DNA of 64,000 bases. It comes from Rhizobium sp. NXC14. GTDB lineage: Bacteria; Pseudomonadota; Alphaproteobacteria; Rhizobiales; Rhizobiaceae. Below the pieces are notes generated by a model, which saw only the letters and a program-made list of their open reading frames with translations, was not told where the DNA came from and searched no databases. Position numbers and translations under genes: made by a program. Positions 36,121 to 46,452 of this stretch are shown one piece after another; position 1 is the stretch's first letter; every line of letters begins with the position of its first letter. Where the stretch lies: positions 3,351,001-3,415,000 of the forward strand of contig NZ_CP021030.1 of NCBI RefSeq assembly GCF_002117485.1, given 5' to 3'.

Positions 36121-36168
36121 CAAATGGACGCTGGGGATCACGGAAACGCCACGGCTTACGGAGATTGC

Positions 36169-36495
36169 ATGAAACCGGTTCTAGCCAGCCTGATATTGTC
36201 GTCTGCCATGCTGCTATCCAGCGCGTCGGGATTTGCCGCTTCTGGCGGATGGCAGTCGGATGGGCAAGGCACGAGATATTGGCATGTCACCCCGCCGCCC
36301 GGGCAATGCAATATAAGTCAGGCGAAAAACCGTGCGCTTCGGGCCGGCATCTATCGCAGCGAGATCATGCAGCAGGATGAGAATATCATCGTGCTCAGAG
36401 GCCTGGATGAATCGGGCGACCGGCGAACGATCGGTTTCGGCAACATCAGGGGATGTCCAGAGTTGGAAGGCTACGAGGAAAGCCCGAACTTCTGA
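36169..36495 (+). CDS. Small secreted protein, unknown function
   Basis: 108 residues from the ATG at 36169 (GGAG 7 bases upstream). A clear Sec signal peptide (LASLILSSAMLLSSASGFAA) is followed by a small mature domain with two cysteines (QCNISQAK and GCPELEG) that could form a disulfide. No family is recognised. It lies just outside the element, after the integrase relic. Confidence 0.65.
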   Translation: MKPVLASLILSSAMLLSSASGFAASGGWQSDGQGTRYWHVTPPPGQCNISQAKNRALRAGIYRSEIMQQDENIIVLRGLDESGDRRTIGFGNIRGCPELEGYEESPNF

Positions 36496-36974
36496 GGGTA
36501 TTTAAAGCCGACCATCGCCGTAACTGGCTCCGGCAATTGAATTGGATGCGACCGGACGACGCGACCGGTCGGCCAGGGCCACAAGCCCGTCCAGGTGTCC
36601 GCGAGCCCTTGGAAAACGATCTCCCGAAAACAGTGCGACGCCTGCTCCAGAATACGCCATTTACCTCCCGGCGGGGACTGGAAGCGTGAAATCACGCTCG
36701 ATTTCGTTGACGTTATTCGTGATCGCCAAGGCTTTCAATCCCCACGATTCCCCGTCACCCCGCCGGAAGTATACCGTCGCGGCACTTCTTGAAAACAGGC
36801 GGCGACCGCCGCGCTGTTCAAGTAAGAGACTCCATCGCCGCTGGCGCGGGCCAACCGGGAAAACAAATGAGCGCCCCTGAATGCTGATTTACAACAGCGC
36901 AGAAAATAAAGATTGAAATCGGCCCCGCCCGTAAATCTTTTATCAGGCCCTACTGTTCTCCCTCCAGGATCTCT
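36496..36974. other. Non-coding gap of 479 bases
   Basis: Short open frames here have no family-like sequence, proper start context or consistent codon bias. No repeat or terminator is seen. Confidence 0.4.
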
Positions 36975-39029
36975 GTGTTAGGCAGCCCCAAAAGCGCCAA
37001 TCTTGCGCGCGACCAAACTACACTCTCGACATCGAAGGCAGGCGCATTGAAGGTTTACAGACCAGAGATTGATGGCCTCAGGGCCATATCGGTGATCGCG
37101 GTTATTCTTTACCACGCCGAGTTCACGGTGGCCGGCCACCCGCTGCTTTCTGGTGGATATATCGGCGTCGATGTATTTTTTGTGATCAGCGGCTTCCTGA
37201 TTTCCCAGATTTTGCTGACGGAAATCGAAGCGACGGGGCGTATCGATTTCCTGAAATTCTATGCCCGTCGTGCGCGGCGAATTCTGCCGGCGTTGTTCGC
37301 AGTGATTTTCGGGACGATGCCCTTCGCCTATTATTTTTTGTTGCCGTTGGAACTCACTGATTAGGCGAACTCCGTAGGTTCTTCGCTGCTGTTTGGATCG
37401 AATATCTATTTTTATTTTACGGCGGCCCAGTACGGCGAGCCCAATACCCTTCTCAAGCCTTTTCTTCACACCTGGTCGCTGAGCGTCGAAGAGCAGTTTT
37501 ATATCGCCTTTCCGGTCTTGTTGCTGATCGTGCGCCGATACTTGAAATCGAACTTTTTGCCATGCGTGTTGGTGGCGGCAGCCCTCAGCTTCGTATTCTG
37601 TTTCGTCACGGTACGGCACGATCCGCAGCAGGCCTTCTATTCGCCGCTCACCCGGGCCTGGGAGCTGCTGGCCGGAACACTGCTCGCCTATTACGAACTC
37701 AGGCGAGGACAGCCTCGCCCCCAGCCGTTGCTCGCGGCAGCCGGGCTTATCCTCGTTGTTGGTTCGCTCATCTTGTTTGGAAAGGATACGGTTCATCCTG
37801 GCCGGGTCACTGTGATCCCCGTCGTCGGGACCTGCCTTGTGCTCGCATTCGCCAGCCGTGAGCACGCAGCCGGGCGCCTGCTGGCTTCTCGGCCCGCGGC
37901 GCTCACCGGATTGGTGTCCTACTCCTTATATTTGTGGCATTATCCGGTCTTCGCTTTCTGGCGGCTGACAAGCTTGGATTTCGGCAATGGCGACAAGTTT
38001 CTCGCCATCGCAGTGACGGTCCTGGTCTCAGTCATCAGCTTTGTCGTCATTGAAAAGCCGCTTCGCCACACCAGGAGAAGCCGCGCTCTCTGGATCACCC
38101 TGAGCTCATCCGTTGCAACCATCGCAGCTGCTGTCCTTTCAGCAATCACGATGGCCGGTTTTCCTCACAGGCTGGATGAAGTCTATTCACCTGTCGCGCA
38201 GGCGGACGAAGCACGGCTCGAAAGCACTTTTCTAAGCTTGAACGACAACATTCAAGCTGAGAAGCCCGTTATCTTCATCATTGGGGACTCGCACGCCAGA
38301 AATTGGTCGATTGCGCTGAAAAATTACGTCGATACCGATCGGTATCAAGTCGTGGCGCTCAGCTATTTGAACTGCATGGTTGAGATCAAGAACGATAGTG
38401 TGAAGGCCCCCTCACGCGCCAGCATCTACGACAAATACTGCATTCCCTTTGAAAAATATATCAACGACAAATCATTGCTCAGCCGAACGAAAGCGATCTT
38501 CCTCACGAGCCTTCGGCCTTTCGAATACACCGTCAACCCGTTCAGGTTCGAGCTTATTTCCTGGATGAAAAGCCACTCGGATAATGCGCGCGTTTTCGTG
38601 TTCGGAAATTACTTCCAGCTCGACGAATTGCACTCGTGCCTGGGGCTGATGTTTCAGAGAAAATCCGACGCCTCTATCTGCCTGCGATCGGCGAGCTATC
38701 CGCCGGCCAACCAGCCTTTAGAGCAACTGCCCTTTTTCCCCTCCGGTCTTCCGTTCACCTACGTCGATATCGTCAAGCTTCACTGCGATTATGACAAGGA
38801 GAAATGCCTCACCAGCAGCAGGGGTGTTCCATTCATCACAGACTGGAACCATATGACAGCCGAATTTCTGACGACGTTGATTGGTGACATTCTGGAAAAG
38901 AAAACCGCCGATCTACGCAGCAACGGTCTGCTCGATTTCCTGGTACCGCCGCACCCCAGCCAAGCCGAACGAACGGCAAGTTCTGAGCCGAACGCTGGTC
39001 CCGCGTCTTCCGCCTCTCCATCAAATTAG
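36975..39029 (+). pseudogene. Acyltransferase-3/SGNH fusion (OafA-like) with an in-frame stop
   Basis: The frame reads YRPEIDGLRAISVIAVILYH, with the acyltransferase-3 start, and GVDVFFVISGFLIS. It meets TAG at 37362-37364 and continues in the same frame as HTWSLSVEEQFYIAFP, ten-helix membrane sequence and a C-terminal SGNH domain (FIIGDSHARNW; TDWNHMTAEF). Without the stop it would be about 684 residues, a normal OafA-type length for O-acetylating surface polysaccharide. The stop replaces a residue usually aromatic. It may be a true nonsense mutation or a sequencing error. The start may be the GTG at 36975 or a TTG near 37047. Confidence 0.82.
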
Positions 39030-39640
39030 GCGGTGCTCCGACACAAGGGACGATGAGCTCGGTGTTCAAGTCCGGACCTTCGTATACCATCGTTGAGATG
39101 GTGCTCATGCGCACGAGCTAGAAGCACACGACAAGCGCCCTCCACTTCCGTCCCATACCAGACGTTGCTGAGGATCTTTGCCTTCTCTGCCCGACCGGTG
39201 GAGCCGTCGCATCCGATCCTCGATATTGCTCGTATTTTGCGATTGAATTTATCCGGTCGGTCGTTCCTTTCGATTATGACAGTAGTTAAAATTGACAGCG
39301 AGATCACGATTGGGCGTAAGGTGATCTACGTTAGAATGACGGCTGCGAGGCGCCGGAAATGGCCCGTGCCCCGGCCGCACGGCCCGCCGCTACATCGCCA
39401 AAGTTCGCATCAATCTAGCCTTGATAGACAGCCACGTCGGCTTGGCCTTCCTGGTCCGACGCTTCTGATTGCAGGCGAAACAAACAAGATGAAGATTTTC
39501 GAGGCAACTGTTTCCGCCCTAAGCCTTCGCTTGCGCATCCGCCTGTTAGCAATTTGTTGACCATAAGCTGGCTTTACTGGGCCTGATGGATGGGAGGTTT
39601 CCGCCCGCCGTCGAATGTTTGGTGTGGGACGGGATTGTTC
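39030..39640. other. Non-coding gap of about 610 bases
   Basis: Nothing convincing. The longest plus frame (39093-39560) has shadow-like composition and no ribosome-binding site. Confidence 0.4.
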
Positions 39641-40989
39641 GTGTTGGAGTATTCACAGGGTTTGTCGGGTGAAGCCTTGGGCGGAATTGCCGCGCTCCTG
39701 TCGCGGGCCAAACGCTTCGCGGCACAGACCATTCTGCCGGCTCTCTTTGCGCTGCCGGCACTTGCCGGTTCTGCATCCCTTGCATCGGCGGAAGATCGGG
39801 CGCTGAAGCTTTTCTTCACCCACACCGGCGAGAGGGCCACGATCACCTACAAGCGGGATGGAAAGTTCGATTCCAGGGGCCTTGCCCAGATCAACCGGTT
39901 TCTGCGCGACTGGCGAAGGATGAGCCGACTCGGATGGATCCGCGGCTGCTCGACCTGGTCTGGGAGGTGTATAAGAAGAGCGGCGGCAAGGATTATATCC
40001 ACGTCGTCTCCGCCTATCGTTCCCCAGCCACCAACAACATGCTGCGCAACCGTTCGCGCAGCACTGGCGTCGCCAAGAAGAGCCAGCACATGCTGGGCAA
40101 GGCGATGGATTTCTACGTTCCCGGCGTGAAGCTTGCGACGCTGCGTGCCATTGCCATGCAGATGCAGGTCGGCGGTGTCGGCTATTATCCGACCTCGGGA
40201 TCCCCCTTCGTGCATCTCGACGTCGGCAATGTCCGGGCCTGGCCCCGCATGTCCCGGCAGGAACTCGCGCGTATATTCCCGAATGGGAAAACGATGCATC
40301 TTCCGGCAGATGGCCGGCCGCTGCCGGGATATAATCAGGCGGTTGCGAACTACAGGAAACGCGTCAGCTCCACCTCGATCGAGATCGCCAGCACCGCCGG
40401 AGAAGACGAAGACGCGGGAGCCTCCACCACGCCAAGCGGCGGCACCACCGCGCTGCTGCCGACGCCGAAAAGCCGGGCCTTGAACGCGCTGGCGCAACAG
40501 ACCGGCGCGGTCGAGCGAGATGACAAAGGCTCCGCTCCCGATCTTTCATCTCTCCCGATTCCGATACCGGCGATGCGCCCCCTCGCCCTGGCGCAGGACT
40601 CGGGCGCGGACGACAGGCTGGTGACTGCCTCGATCGGCCCGATTGCGGCACTTCCGGAGAGACGCCCGCCCGCATTGCCGGCTCACGCGCGCTTCCATCC
40701 CGTCGTTGCCGCCCAGCAGACCTCCAGGCAGGGTACCGACATGATCGCCTCCCTGCCGATGACCGCTTCCTGGGAAGAAGCAGATTTCCTTGCATCGACG
40801 TCAGAAGCGGCGCTGATGCAATGGGCGCTGCATTCTCCCGGCGCGGCGATTGGATTGAGCGCGCCTCGCCTTTCCCCACGCACGGTCCATCGCGAGGCGA
40901 ATGTCGCGGCTTCAGACGAGAACACCGTTCCGGTCGCCGCCACAGGTCCGTTCGACGCCAGCCGGTTTTCGTCGCTCCCGGAGGGTTGA
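39641..40989 (+). pseudogene. DUF882 (YcbK/M15-like) murein peptidase family gene with one-base frameshift
   Basis: The first frame gives a signal-like N-terminus (ILPALFALPALAGSASLA) and EDRALKLFFTHTGERATITYKRD, the DUF882 start, up to FLRDWRR. At about 39919 one G appears lost (AGGATGAG for AGG GAT GAG). The other frame continues DEPTRMDPRLLDLVWEVY. It then has the zinc-peptidase motif SQHMLGKAMDF and FVHLDVG, followed by a 200-residue Pro/Ala-rich tail. DUF882 proteins are periplasmic, probably DD-carboxypeptidase-like. Either a pseudogene or a sequencing error. Confidence 0.82.
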
Positions 40990-41312
40990 CCACCGAAAAA
41001 CGATAGATGCATAGGGGCCAGAAGTCGTTTCTAAGCTTGCGTCAGAGAAGTGCTCCGGTGCTGTGGGTACAATGGCGGAGAGCTAATGGCGACACGGCAA
41101 TAGCAGAGATGCTCTTGTCTCCGTTCCCGATCGAATCAATAGAGCGATTAAAATATCAACGCGAGGTTTGAAATATATCATCACTCGCTCAGCGCTTATG
41201 AGCCGTATCAACAAGATCATAAGCCGTAGGAACTTCTTCAATGCCGGTGAGTTAAGAGTGCGGATGTGATCGTCGGTCAGTCGACTTCGCATTTGTCCTT
41301 TCCAACTTCGCA

Positions 41313-41340
41313 GCCCCGCAATCCAGCGGGGCTTTTTTTT
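41313..41340 (+). terminator. Strong Rho-independent terminator, possibly ending an sRNA
   Basis: GCCCCGC/GCGGGGC stem, six-base loop AATCCA, then eight T. No protein gene ends upstream: the region 40990-41600 has none. It therefore may be the 3' end of a small RNA starting around 41200-41270, whose TTTGTCCTTTCC segment could pair with ribosome-binding sites. The terminator is certain from sequence; the sRNA is inference. Confidence 0.7.
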
Positions 41341-41600
41341 GCAGAAGTACTTTGCTCGGTACGGCACCGTACGGAAACTCTTGCGACCCGCGGGCGTTTC
41401 TTGCTTCGGATCGCGCAGAAGGAGCCTCTCCTGTCTCCGCGCGCACCCCTATGCCCTGTGCGATCCACAATACCTCGACAAAACCTTCCGAGATCCGATT
41501 GCGAGCTGCGGCAGGGCAGCGGCCGAGCCGACGCCGGCCGCTCCACCCTTTCATCCGGCCGAGTGGCGCTGTGCATATGCCGGCGGCTCATCTCACTGTC

Positions 41601-41888
41601 TCAGTGAACGACCGCGATCACCCGTATTCCGGCTTCCTCCGCGGCGCGAATGAGGGCGGCGCGCGCCATATCGGGCGAAATATTGCCCTGGATCGCGTCA
41701 AGGCAGGTCTTTACAGCCGCTATATATTCCCGGCCGTCATCCGTCGGCCAGGCGGCGACAAGCGCGCCTGCGACCTCACCGAGCGACCGGACCAGCCTGT
41801 GTTTTTCCTGACCGCCCATCACAAGCATCAGAGGCGCGAAGTCTTCGCTTGTGTGCCAGTCTACAATTCCGACCGTCTGTATTGCCAT
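41601..41888 (-). CDS. DUF982-family protein
   Basis: 95 residues from the ATG at 41888 (AGGTGA upstream; an in-frame start at 41921 is possible). AAWPTDDGREYIAAVKTCLD and SPDMARAALIRAAEEAGI match the DUF982 pattern of rhizobia, where the family is greatly expanded. Small cytoplasmic protein of unknown function. Confidence 0.8.
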   Translation of the reverse strand: MAIQTVGIVDWHTSEDFAPLMLVMGGQEKHRLVRSLGEVAGALVAAWPTDDGREYIAAVKTCLDAIQGNISPDMARAALIRAAEEAGIRVIAVVH

Positions 41889-42159
41889 TCGTTGCTTCAC
41901 CTCACAAGAAGCCTTCCTCATCCGCTCAAACGCAGGCGCCGGGTTCGGCAGGTTGGCGCTTTGGCAGGAGGTCTCGACGGTGTTTCGCGACAGACCAAAA
42001 CCTTCCTGAGATGTCCCTTCAATCGGACGGGAAGCATCTAAGGCAGGTGATGCAGGGGAAAAGCCGGACCTAAGTCGGACTGGAAGGGCGGCAGCGGCTG
42101 TTCATATAACAGAGTCATGTAACCTGTAGGTCCGTGGAGGGGCGGAACGGGAGGAGGAG

Positions 42160-42432
42160 ATGAAGTTCGGCCCCGATAACAACAACCATGAAGAGCGCTT
42201 TTCGCAAGGCCACAGTTCGGCAGCAACCGTCGCCACAATCGAAGCAGCCCTTTCCGCTGATCCCGACATCGACAGCAGCGCTATCGAGGTCAGGATGCTC
42301 GGTCCTGTCGTGCTGCTTGAAGGCTATATTACCAAGCCCGCCGACCGCGACAAAGCCATCGCGCTTGCGGCGATGATCGTCGGTGAGGAGAATGTCCACG
42401 ACCGGATGCTGAGCCGTTTCTCCACGCAGTAG
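42160..42432 (+). CDS. BON-domain protein
   Basis: 90 residues without a signal peptide. The TVATIEAALSADPDIDSSAIEVRMLGPVVLLEG core and DRDKAIALAAMIVGEENVHDR are the BON alpha-beta fold. BON domains bind phospholipid or polysaccharide surfaces and occur in stress-related proteins. GGAGGAG lies directly before the ATG. Confidence 0.8.
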   Translation: MKFGPDNNNHEERFSQGHSSAATVATIEAALSADPDIDSSAIEVRMLGPVVLLEGYITKPADRDKAIALAAMIVGEENVHDRMLSRFSTQ

Positions 42433-42556
42433 CGAGGGGTCGGCGACTAGGACCAAGGTCGGCTAAGCCCCGGCCTCTAGTCCTAACTCCGGAACCGTTC
42501 CTCCATTATCCGGTTGGTACGCCAGCGGAACCAACCGCATCAAAGGAGGAACATTG

Positions 42557-42952
42557 ATGAATATCAAAGCAGTAGGAATTGCCGCTGGTCTCCTGTTGGC
42601 CTCGACCTCTGCCTTTGCGCAGCAGTCGACGGTCACAGGCGCGGTCGGAGGCGCCGCGACGGGTGCCATCGTCGGCGGCCCGGTGGGTGCTGCTGTCGGC
42701 GGCATCGTCGGCGGCGTCGCAGGCAGCGTCATCGATCCGCCGCCGCCAAAGGTGGTGACCTATGTCGAGCAGGCTCCCGCCCCGGCTGAACGCGTCGTGG
42801 TGAAGGAGAAGGTTGTCGTCGGGCAGCCCCTGCCGGAGACAGTCGTCGCGACGCCAATTCCTGACGATCCGAAATATGCCTATGCGATCGTCAACGATCA
42901 GCGTGTGATCGTCGAACCTTCCTCGCGGACGGTCATCCAGGTCATCGAGTGA
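42557..42952 (+). CDS. DUF1236-domain secreted protein
   Basis: 131 residues from the ATG at 42557 (AAAGGAGGA upstream). The signal peptide ends AFAQ. A Gly/Ala-rich stretch (VGGAATGAIVGGPVGAAVGG) like glycine-zipper segments follows, then a Pro/Val-rich linker and the C-terminal DUF1236 strand pair YAYAIVNDQRVIVEPSSRTV. Probably a periplasmic or outer-membrane-associated protein. Likely related to the next gene. Confidence 0.8.
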   Translation: MNIKAVGIAAGLLLASTSAFAQQSTVTGAVGGAATGAIVGGPVGAAVGGIVGGVAGSVIDPPPPKVVTYVEQAPAPAERVVVKEKVVVGQPLPETVVATPIPDDPKYAYAIVNDQRVIVEPSSRTVIQVIE

Positions 42953-43049
42953 CAGACGGGCGGCAAAGCCGCCATTCCAACAATCAGGGCGCGCATGTCA
43001 CGCATGAGAATGCGGGCGGTACCGCCTGTTCGAGCTTCGGAGAATGATC

Positions 43050-43877
43050 ATGAAAAGCAACCATCTCGCCATGCTTCTGGCAGCGCTGTCGCTCGGCGTA
43101 TCGCCGCTTGCGACACTGCCGGCCGCGGCCCAGCAGGACACCACAAAGAGCAGCGGCCAGACCCAGTCCGGTTCTCAAAGCACGGATTCCGGCTCGCAAT
43201 CCGGGGCCGGCAAGACCGACTGCACCCCCGATGCTTCCGGGGCCTGCCCGCAGGGCAAGGGCCAGACGACGCAGCAGAAATCCGGCCAGGGCTCCGACAT
43301 GAAAAAGAGTGCTGAACAGCCTTCCAACGACAACGGTTCGACGAGCGGAAGCACCTCGGGCAAGGCTTCGACGGAAACCAAGCCCGCATCGCCGGACGCC
43401 AGCGGCGCCACCACCACCGAACAGAAGCCCACCGCCAAATCCGGCACGACCGATACCAGCGGCTCCGCCACCACAGGCACAAAAGGCAGCACTACGCAGA
43501 GCGGCGACGCGACCAAGCAGTCGACTGATCAGAATGCGACGACGACAAACAAGAGCTCGTCGGAAACCAACGTCAACAACAACACGACAACGAACAAGCA
43601 GACTTCGAACACCACCAACGTCAACATCTCGGTCGAACAGCAGACTGAAATTCGATCGGTGGTGAAGGAGGTCCATGTCGCACCGGTGAAGGAAGTGGAC
43701 TTCACGGTCTCCGTCGGGGTGAAAATCCCGAAGAAGGTGCGGCTCGAACCATTGCCGCCGCGCATCGTCAAGATCGTTCCGCAGTATGAAGGCTATCGCT
43801 TCTTCATCCTTGCGGATGGCCGGATCGTCATCGTCGATCCGAATGCTCTGACGATCGTCTATATCATCGAGGCCTAA
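43050..43877 (+). CDS. DUF1236-domain secreted protein with a long Ser/Thr/Gln-rich region
   Basis: 275 residues from the ATG at 43050, 9 bases after GGAG (an ATG at 43044 is also possible). The signal peptide ends AAAQQ. About 150 low-complexity residues rich in Ser, Thr, Gln, Gly and Asn follow. The C-terminal domain is VGVKIPKKVRLEPLPPRIV...YRFFILADGRIVIVDP (DUF1236). The low-complexity part may be a flexible wall-spanning linker. About 100 bases after the 42557 gene; possible co-transcription. Confidence 0.8.
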   Translation: MKSNHLAMLLAALSLGVSPLATLPAAAQQDTTKSSGQTQSGSQSTDSGSQSGAGKTDCTPDASGACPQGKGQTTQQKSGQGSDMKKSAEQPSNDNGSTSGSTSGKASTETKPASPDASGATTTEQKPTAKSGTTDTSGSATTGTKGSTTQSGDATKQSTDQNATTTNKSSSETNVNNNTTTNKQTSNTTNVNISVEQQTEIRSVVKEVHVAPVKEVDFTVSVGVKIPKKVRLEPLPPRIVKIVPQYEGYRFFILADGRIVIVDPNALTIVYIIEA

Positions 43878-43894
43878 GGCCTAACACGCAGATT

Positions 43895-43919
43895 CCGGCG
43901 GCGTCTTTTTCGCCGCCGG
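43895..43919. terminator. Hairpin after the second DUF1236 gene
   Basis: 9-bp perfect stem CCGGCGGCG/CGCCGCCGG with loop TCTTTTT. No T-run follows, so its strength as a terminator is doubtful. Confidence 0.4.
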
Positions 43920-44017
43920 GCGGCCCACCACACCCTCCATCCAATACGCACATTGAGTGACTGGCCTTCCTTCCGGCTTGAGCGTCTACTCTATCGCTCT
44001 GGCGGAGGAAGCAGACC

Positions 44018-44344
44018 ATGGCCATGTATCTCACACGCTTCAGCTATACGCCCGAAACCTGGGCGCGCATGATCGAAAAGCCTGAGGATCGCCGCGAGGC
44101 GGCACGCAGCTACATCGAATCCGTGGGCGGCAAACTCCATGGGTTCTGGTATGCCTTTGGCGAGCATGACGGATGGAATTTGTGGGAGGCGCCCGACAAC
44201 GTATCGATGGCGGCCGTCACGCTTGCGATCGGCGCCGGCGGCGCGCTCAGCTCGATCGAGACCACCGTGCTGCTCGAAGTCGAGGACACGATCCAGGCCC
44301 TGGAAAGAGCGAAGTCGATCCGATACCGCCCGCCGGCAGCCTAG
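44018..44344 (+). CDS. GYD-domain protein
   Basis: 108 residues. YLTRFSYTPETWARMI at the N-terminus, then GGKLHGFWYAFGEHDGWNLWEAPD, the GYD-family signature (G-x-x-D), and SSIETTVLLEVEDTIQAL. A small cytoplasmic ferredoxin-like fold of unknown function, widespread in soil bacteria. GGAGGAAG lies upstream. Confidence 0.82.
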   Translation: MAMYLTRFSYTPETWARMIEKPEDRREAARSYIESVGGKLHGFWYAFGEHDGWNLWEAPDNVSMAAVTLAIGAGGALSSIETTVLLEVEDTIQALERAKSIRYRPPAA

Positions 44345-44435
44345 GTTGCGGTAGCATCAAAGCGCGCCGAGGCCTTTCGGATCCGCTCGCGCTTCAGTTC
44401 ATTGTTTACGCATGCTGCTGTCGAAGAACCGCAGC

Positions 44436-45434
44436 CTATTCGCTCTGCCTGAAATTCCGGATCCGATCGAACAGCACCGCCAGCACGATCGCGCCGCCGA
44501 TAAAAGTCCCCTGCCAGAAGGCGTTGATGCCGAGCAGACCGAGGCTGTTGCGGATCACTTCGATCAGAGCCGCACCGACCAGGGCGCCGAAGGCGGTGCC
44601 GACGCCGCCGGCGAGATTGGCGCCGCCAATGACGGCGGCGGCGATGACCTGCAGTTCCATGCCGGCCCCGATATTGGTGGTGACGGCGCCGAGCCAGCCG
44701 GTCTGGACGATGCCGGCAATGCCGGCCGACAGCGCCGAAATCATGTAGACGGCGACCTTGATGCGACGCACCGGAACGCCGGTCAGTGTCGCGGCGTGTT
44801 CATTGCCGCCGATGGCGAAGATATAGCGGCCGAACCGCGTCCAGCGCAGCACGAAGCCGGTCAGAAGCGCCAGAATGATCATGTAGAGGACAGGATTGGC
44901 GATGCCGAGAAACCAGGCGCCGCCGCCGAGCGCCAGGAGCTTGTCGTGATCGGGACCGAACTGGAAAACGACGGTGTTGTTGGAGGCGACCATGGCGAGG
45001 CTGCGCGCCACCGACAGCATGCCAAGCGTCACCACGAAGGGCGGGAAATCGAGATAGGCGATCATAACGCCATTGAAAGCGCCGACGACAAGCGCCGTGC
45101 CGATCGCGGCCGCTATGCCGATTTCGATGCCGTAACCGGCATGCATGGTGACAGCCAGCACCATGCTGCAGAGGCAGAGCACCGAGCCGACGGAGAGGTC
45201 GATGCCGCCGGTGATGATGACCAGCGTCATGCCGAGCGCGATGATGGCGACGAAGGTGACGTTCCGGGTGATGTTGTAGAGGTTCTTCGCCGTCGCAAAG
45301 GAATCCGTGGCAAAGGACAGGAAGAGGCAGGCGAGGATGACGGCGATCAGCACCCAGAAGGTCTGACTGCCGACGAACTCCGAAAGCCGGCTTCGCTCTC
45401 TCTGCGCAATCGTCTGATCGAGGGTAACTGCCAT
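44436..45434 (-). CDS. Sugar ABC transporter permease (RbsC/FrcC-type)
   Basis: 332 residues with about nine hydrophobic helices. [17 protein letters not shown] and AAAVIGGANLAGGVGTAFGAL are the conserved loops. FGRYIFAIGGNEHAATLTGV is the ATPase-contact segment. The partner ATPase gene ends 34 bases upstream on the same strand. It transports a monosaccharide or sugar alcohol delivered by the binding protein at 47482; the substrate cannot be told from sequence alone. Confidence 0.87.
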   Translation of the reverse strand: MAVTLDQTIAQRERSRLSEFVGSQTFWVLIAVILACLFLSFATDSFATAKNLYNITRNVTFVAIIALGMTLVIITGGIDLSVGSVLCLCSMVLAVTMHAGYGIEIGIAAAIGTALVVGAFNGVMIAYLDFPPFVVTLGMLSVARSLAMVASNNTVVFQFGPDHDKLLALGGGAWFLGIANPVLYMIILALLTGFVLRWTRFGRYIFAIGGNEHAATLTGVPVRRIKVAVYMISALSAGIAGIVQTGWLGAVTTNIGAGMELQVIAAAVIGGANLAGGVGTAFGALVGAALIEVIRNSLGLLGINAFWQGTFIGGAIVLAVLFDRIRNFRQSE

Positions 45435-45468
45435 TGCTGACCTTCTTTTCTGCCCGGTTCCACGCCGC

Positions 45469-46212
45469 TCAAACCTGTTCGATGGCGCCTGTTATGAGAC
45501 CCGTCACTTCCTCCGGCGAGCTCGCCGCAATTGATTTGTCGGCGACTTTCCGGCCGCGGCGCATGACGATCACCCGATCGGCGACGGTAAAGACGTCGGG
45601 CATGCGGTGACTGATCAGCACGACCGCGATGCCGCGATCACGCAGCTCGCGGATCAGGTTCAAGACCTCCGCCACCTGGCGGACCGAAATCGCAGCGGTC
45701 GGCTCGTCCATCAGCACGATCTTCGCTTCCGACAGCATGGTGCGGCCGATCGCCACCGCCTGCCGCTGGCCGCCCGACATCTGCTTGACGAGGTCACGCG
45801 GGCGGGTTTCCGATTTCAGCTCCTTGAAGATCTCGCCGGCGCGCCTGTACATCGTCTTGTAATCGAGCACGCGGAACGGACCGATGCCGCGGCGGAGCTC
45901 CCGGCCGAGGAAGACATTGGCGGCGGCCGTCAGATTGTTGCAGAGCGCCAGATCCTGATGGACGATCTCGATGCCATGCTGGCGCGCCTCGACCGGCCGG
46001 TGCATGACGATCTCCTTGCCGTCGAGCCGCATCGTGCCCTCGCTCGGCCGGAAGTTGCCGGCGATCATCTTGACCAGCGTGCTCTTTCCCGCGCCGTTAT
46101 CGCCCATCAGACCGACGACCTGGCCGGCTTCGAGCGTAAACGACACATCGTTCACCGCCTGGATGGCGCCGAAATGCTTAGAAATATTGGTGAGCTCGAG
46201 AACCGCTACCAG
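45469..46212 (-). CDS. Sugar ABC transporter ATP-binding protein
   Basis: About 247 residues. Walker A GDNGAGKST, signature MSGGQRQAVAIGR, Walker B KIVLMDEPTAA, H-loop ISHRMPD. Coding similarity (VLELTNISKHFGAIQAVND) extends upstream of the first GTG at 46155. No ATG is available there. A CTG at 46212, about 10 bases after GGGGAGGG, is the best start I can find. Single-domain, as in FrcA/XylG of rhizobia. Operon with the permease; divergent from the epimerase gene. The 46213-46452 gap holds their promoters, with nothing specific seen. Confidence 0.82.
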   Translation of the reverse strand: MVAVLELTNISKHFGAIQAVNDVSFTLEAGQVVGLMGDNGAGKSTLVKMIAGNFRPSEGTMRLDGKEIVMHRPVEARQHGIEIVHQDLALCNNLTAAANVFLGRELRRGIGPFRVLDYKTMYRRAGEIFKELKSETRPRDLVKQMSGGQRQAVAIGRTMLSEAKIVLMDEPTAAISVRQVAEVLNLIRELRDRGIAVVLISHRMPDVFTVADRVIVMRRGRKVADKSIAASSPEEVTGLITGAIEQV

Positions 46213-46452
46213 CCGACCACCCTCCCCTGATGCCGCAGACCTACCGTCCGGGCCTGCTGGCCGCCAGACGCCTCGATCTCGCTTTGCCGATCTCCTCCCG
46301 GAAAGCGATTATGCTCATTTATGCAAAAGCCTGAAGAATGGTCAATCAATTGTCCGCGCCAAGCGCCTGCCAAAGCAAAAATCTACTTCGCCGCGCAAAT
46401 ACAGATTGACGCCGGAAACGGGTAGATATTAGCTGTTGCTGGGAGAGAGAGC

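Noticed and set aside
36169..36495. Cargo gene of the tRNA-Arg element
   Set aside because: It lies outside attR; it may belong to the older relic or to the chromosome.
39093..39560. 155-residue plus-strand frame
   Set aside because: Arg/Pro/Leu-rich shadow composition, no ribosome-binding site and no domain pattern.
43895..43919. Confident Rho-independent terminator
   Set aside because: The T-run is in the loop, not after the stem, so termination is doubtful; it is listed only as a hairpin with low confidence.
44412..45440. Long plus-strand frame opposite the permease gene
   Set aside because: Antisense of a clear ABC permease; Asp/His-rich with no domain.
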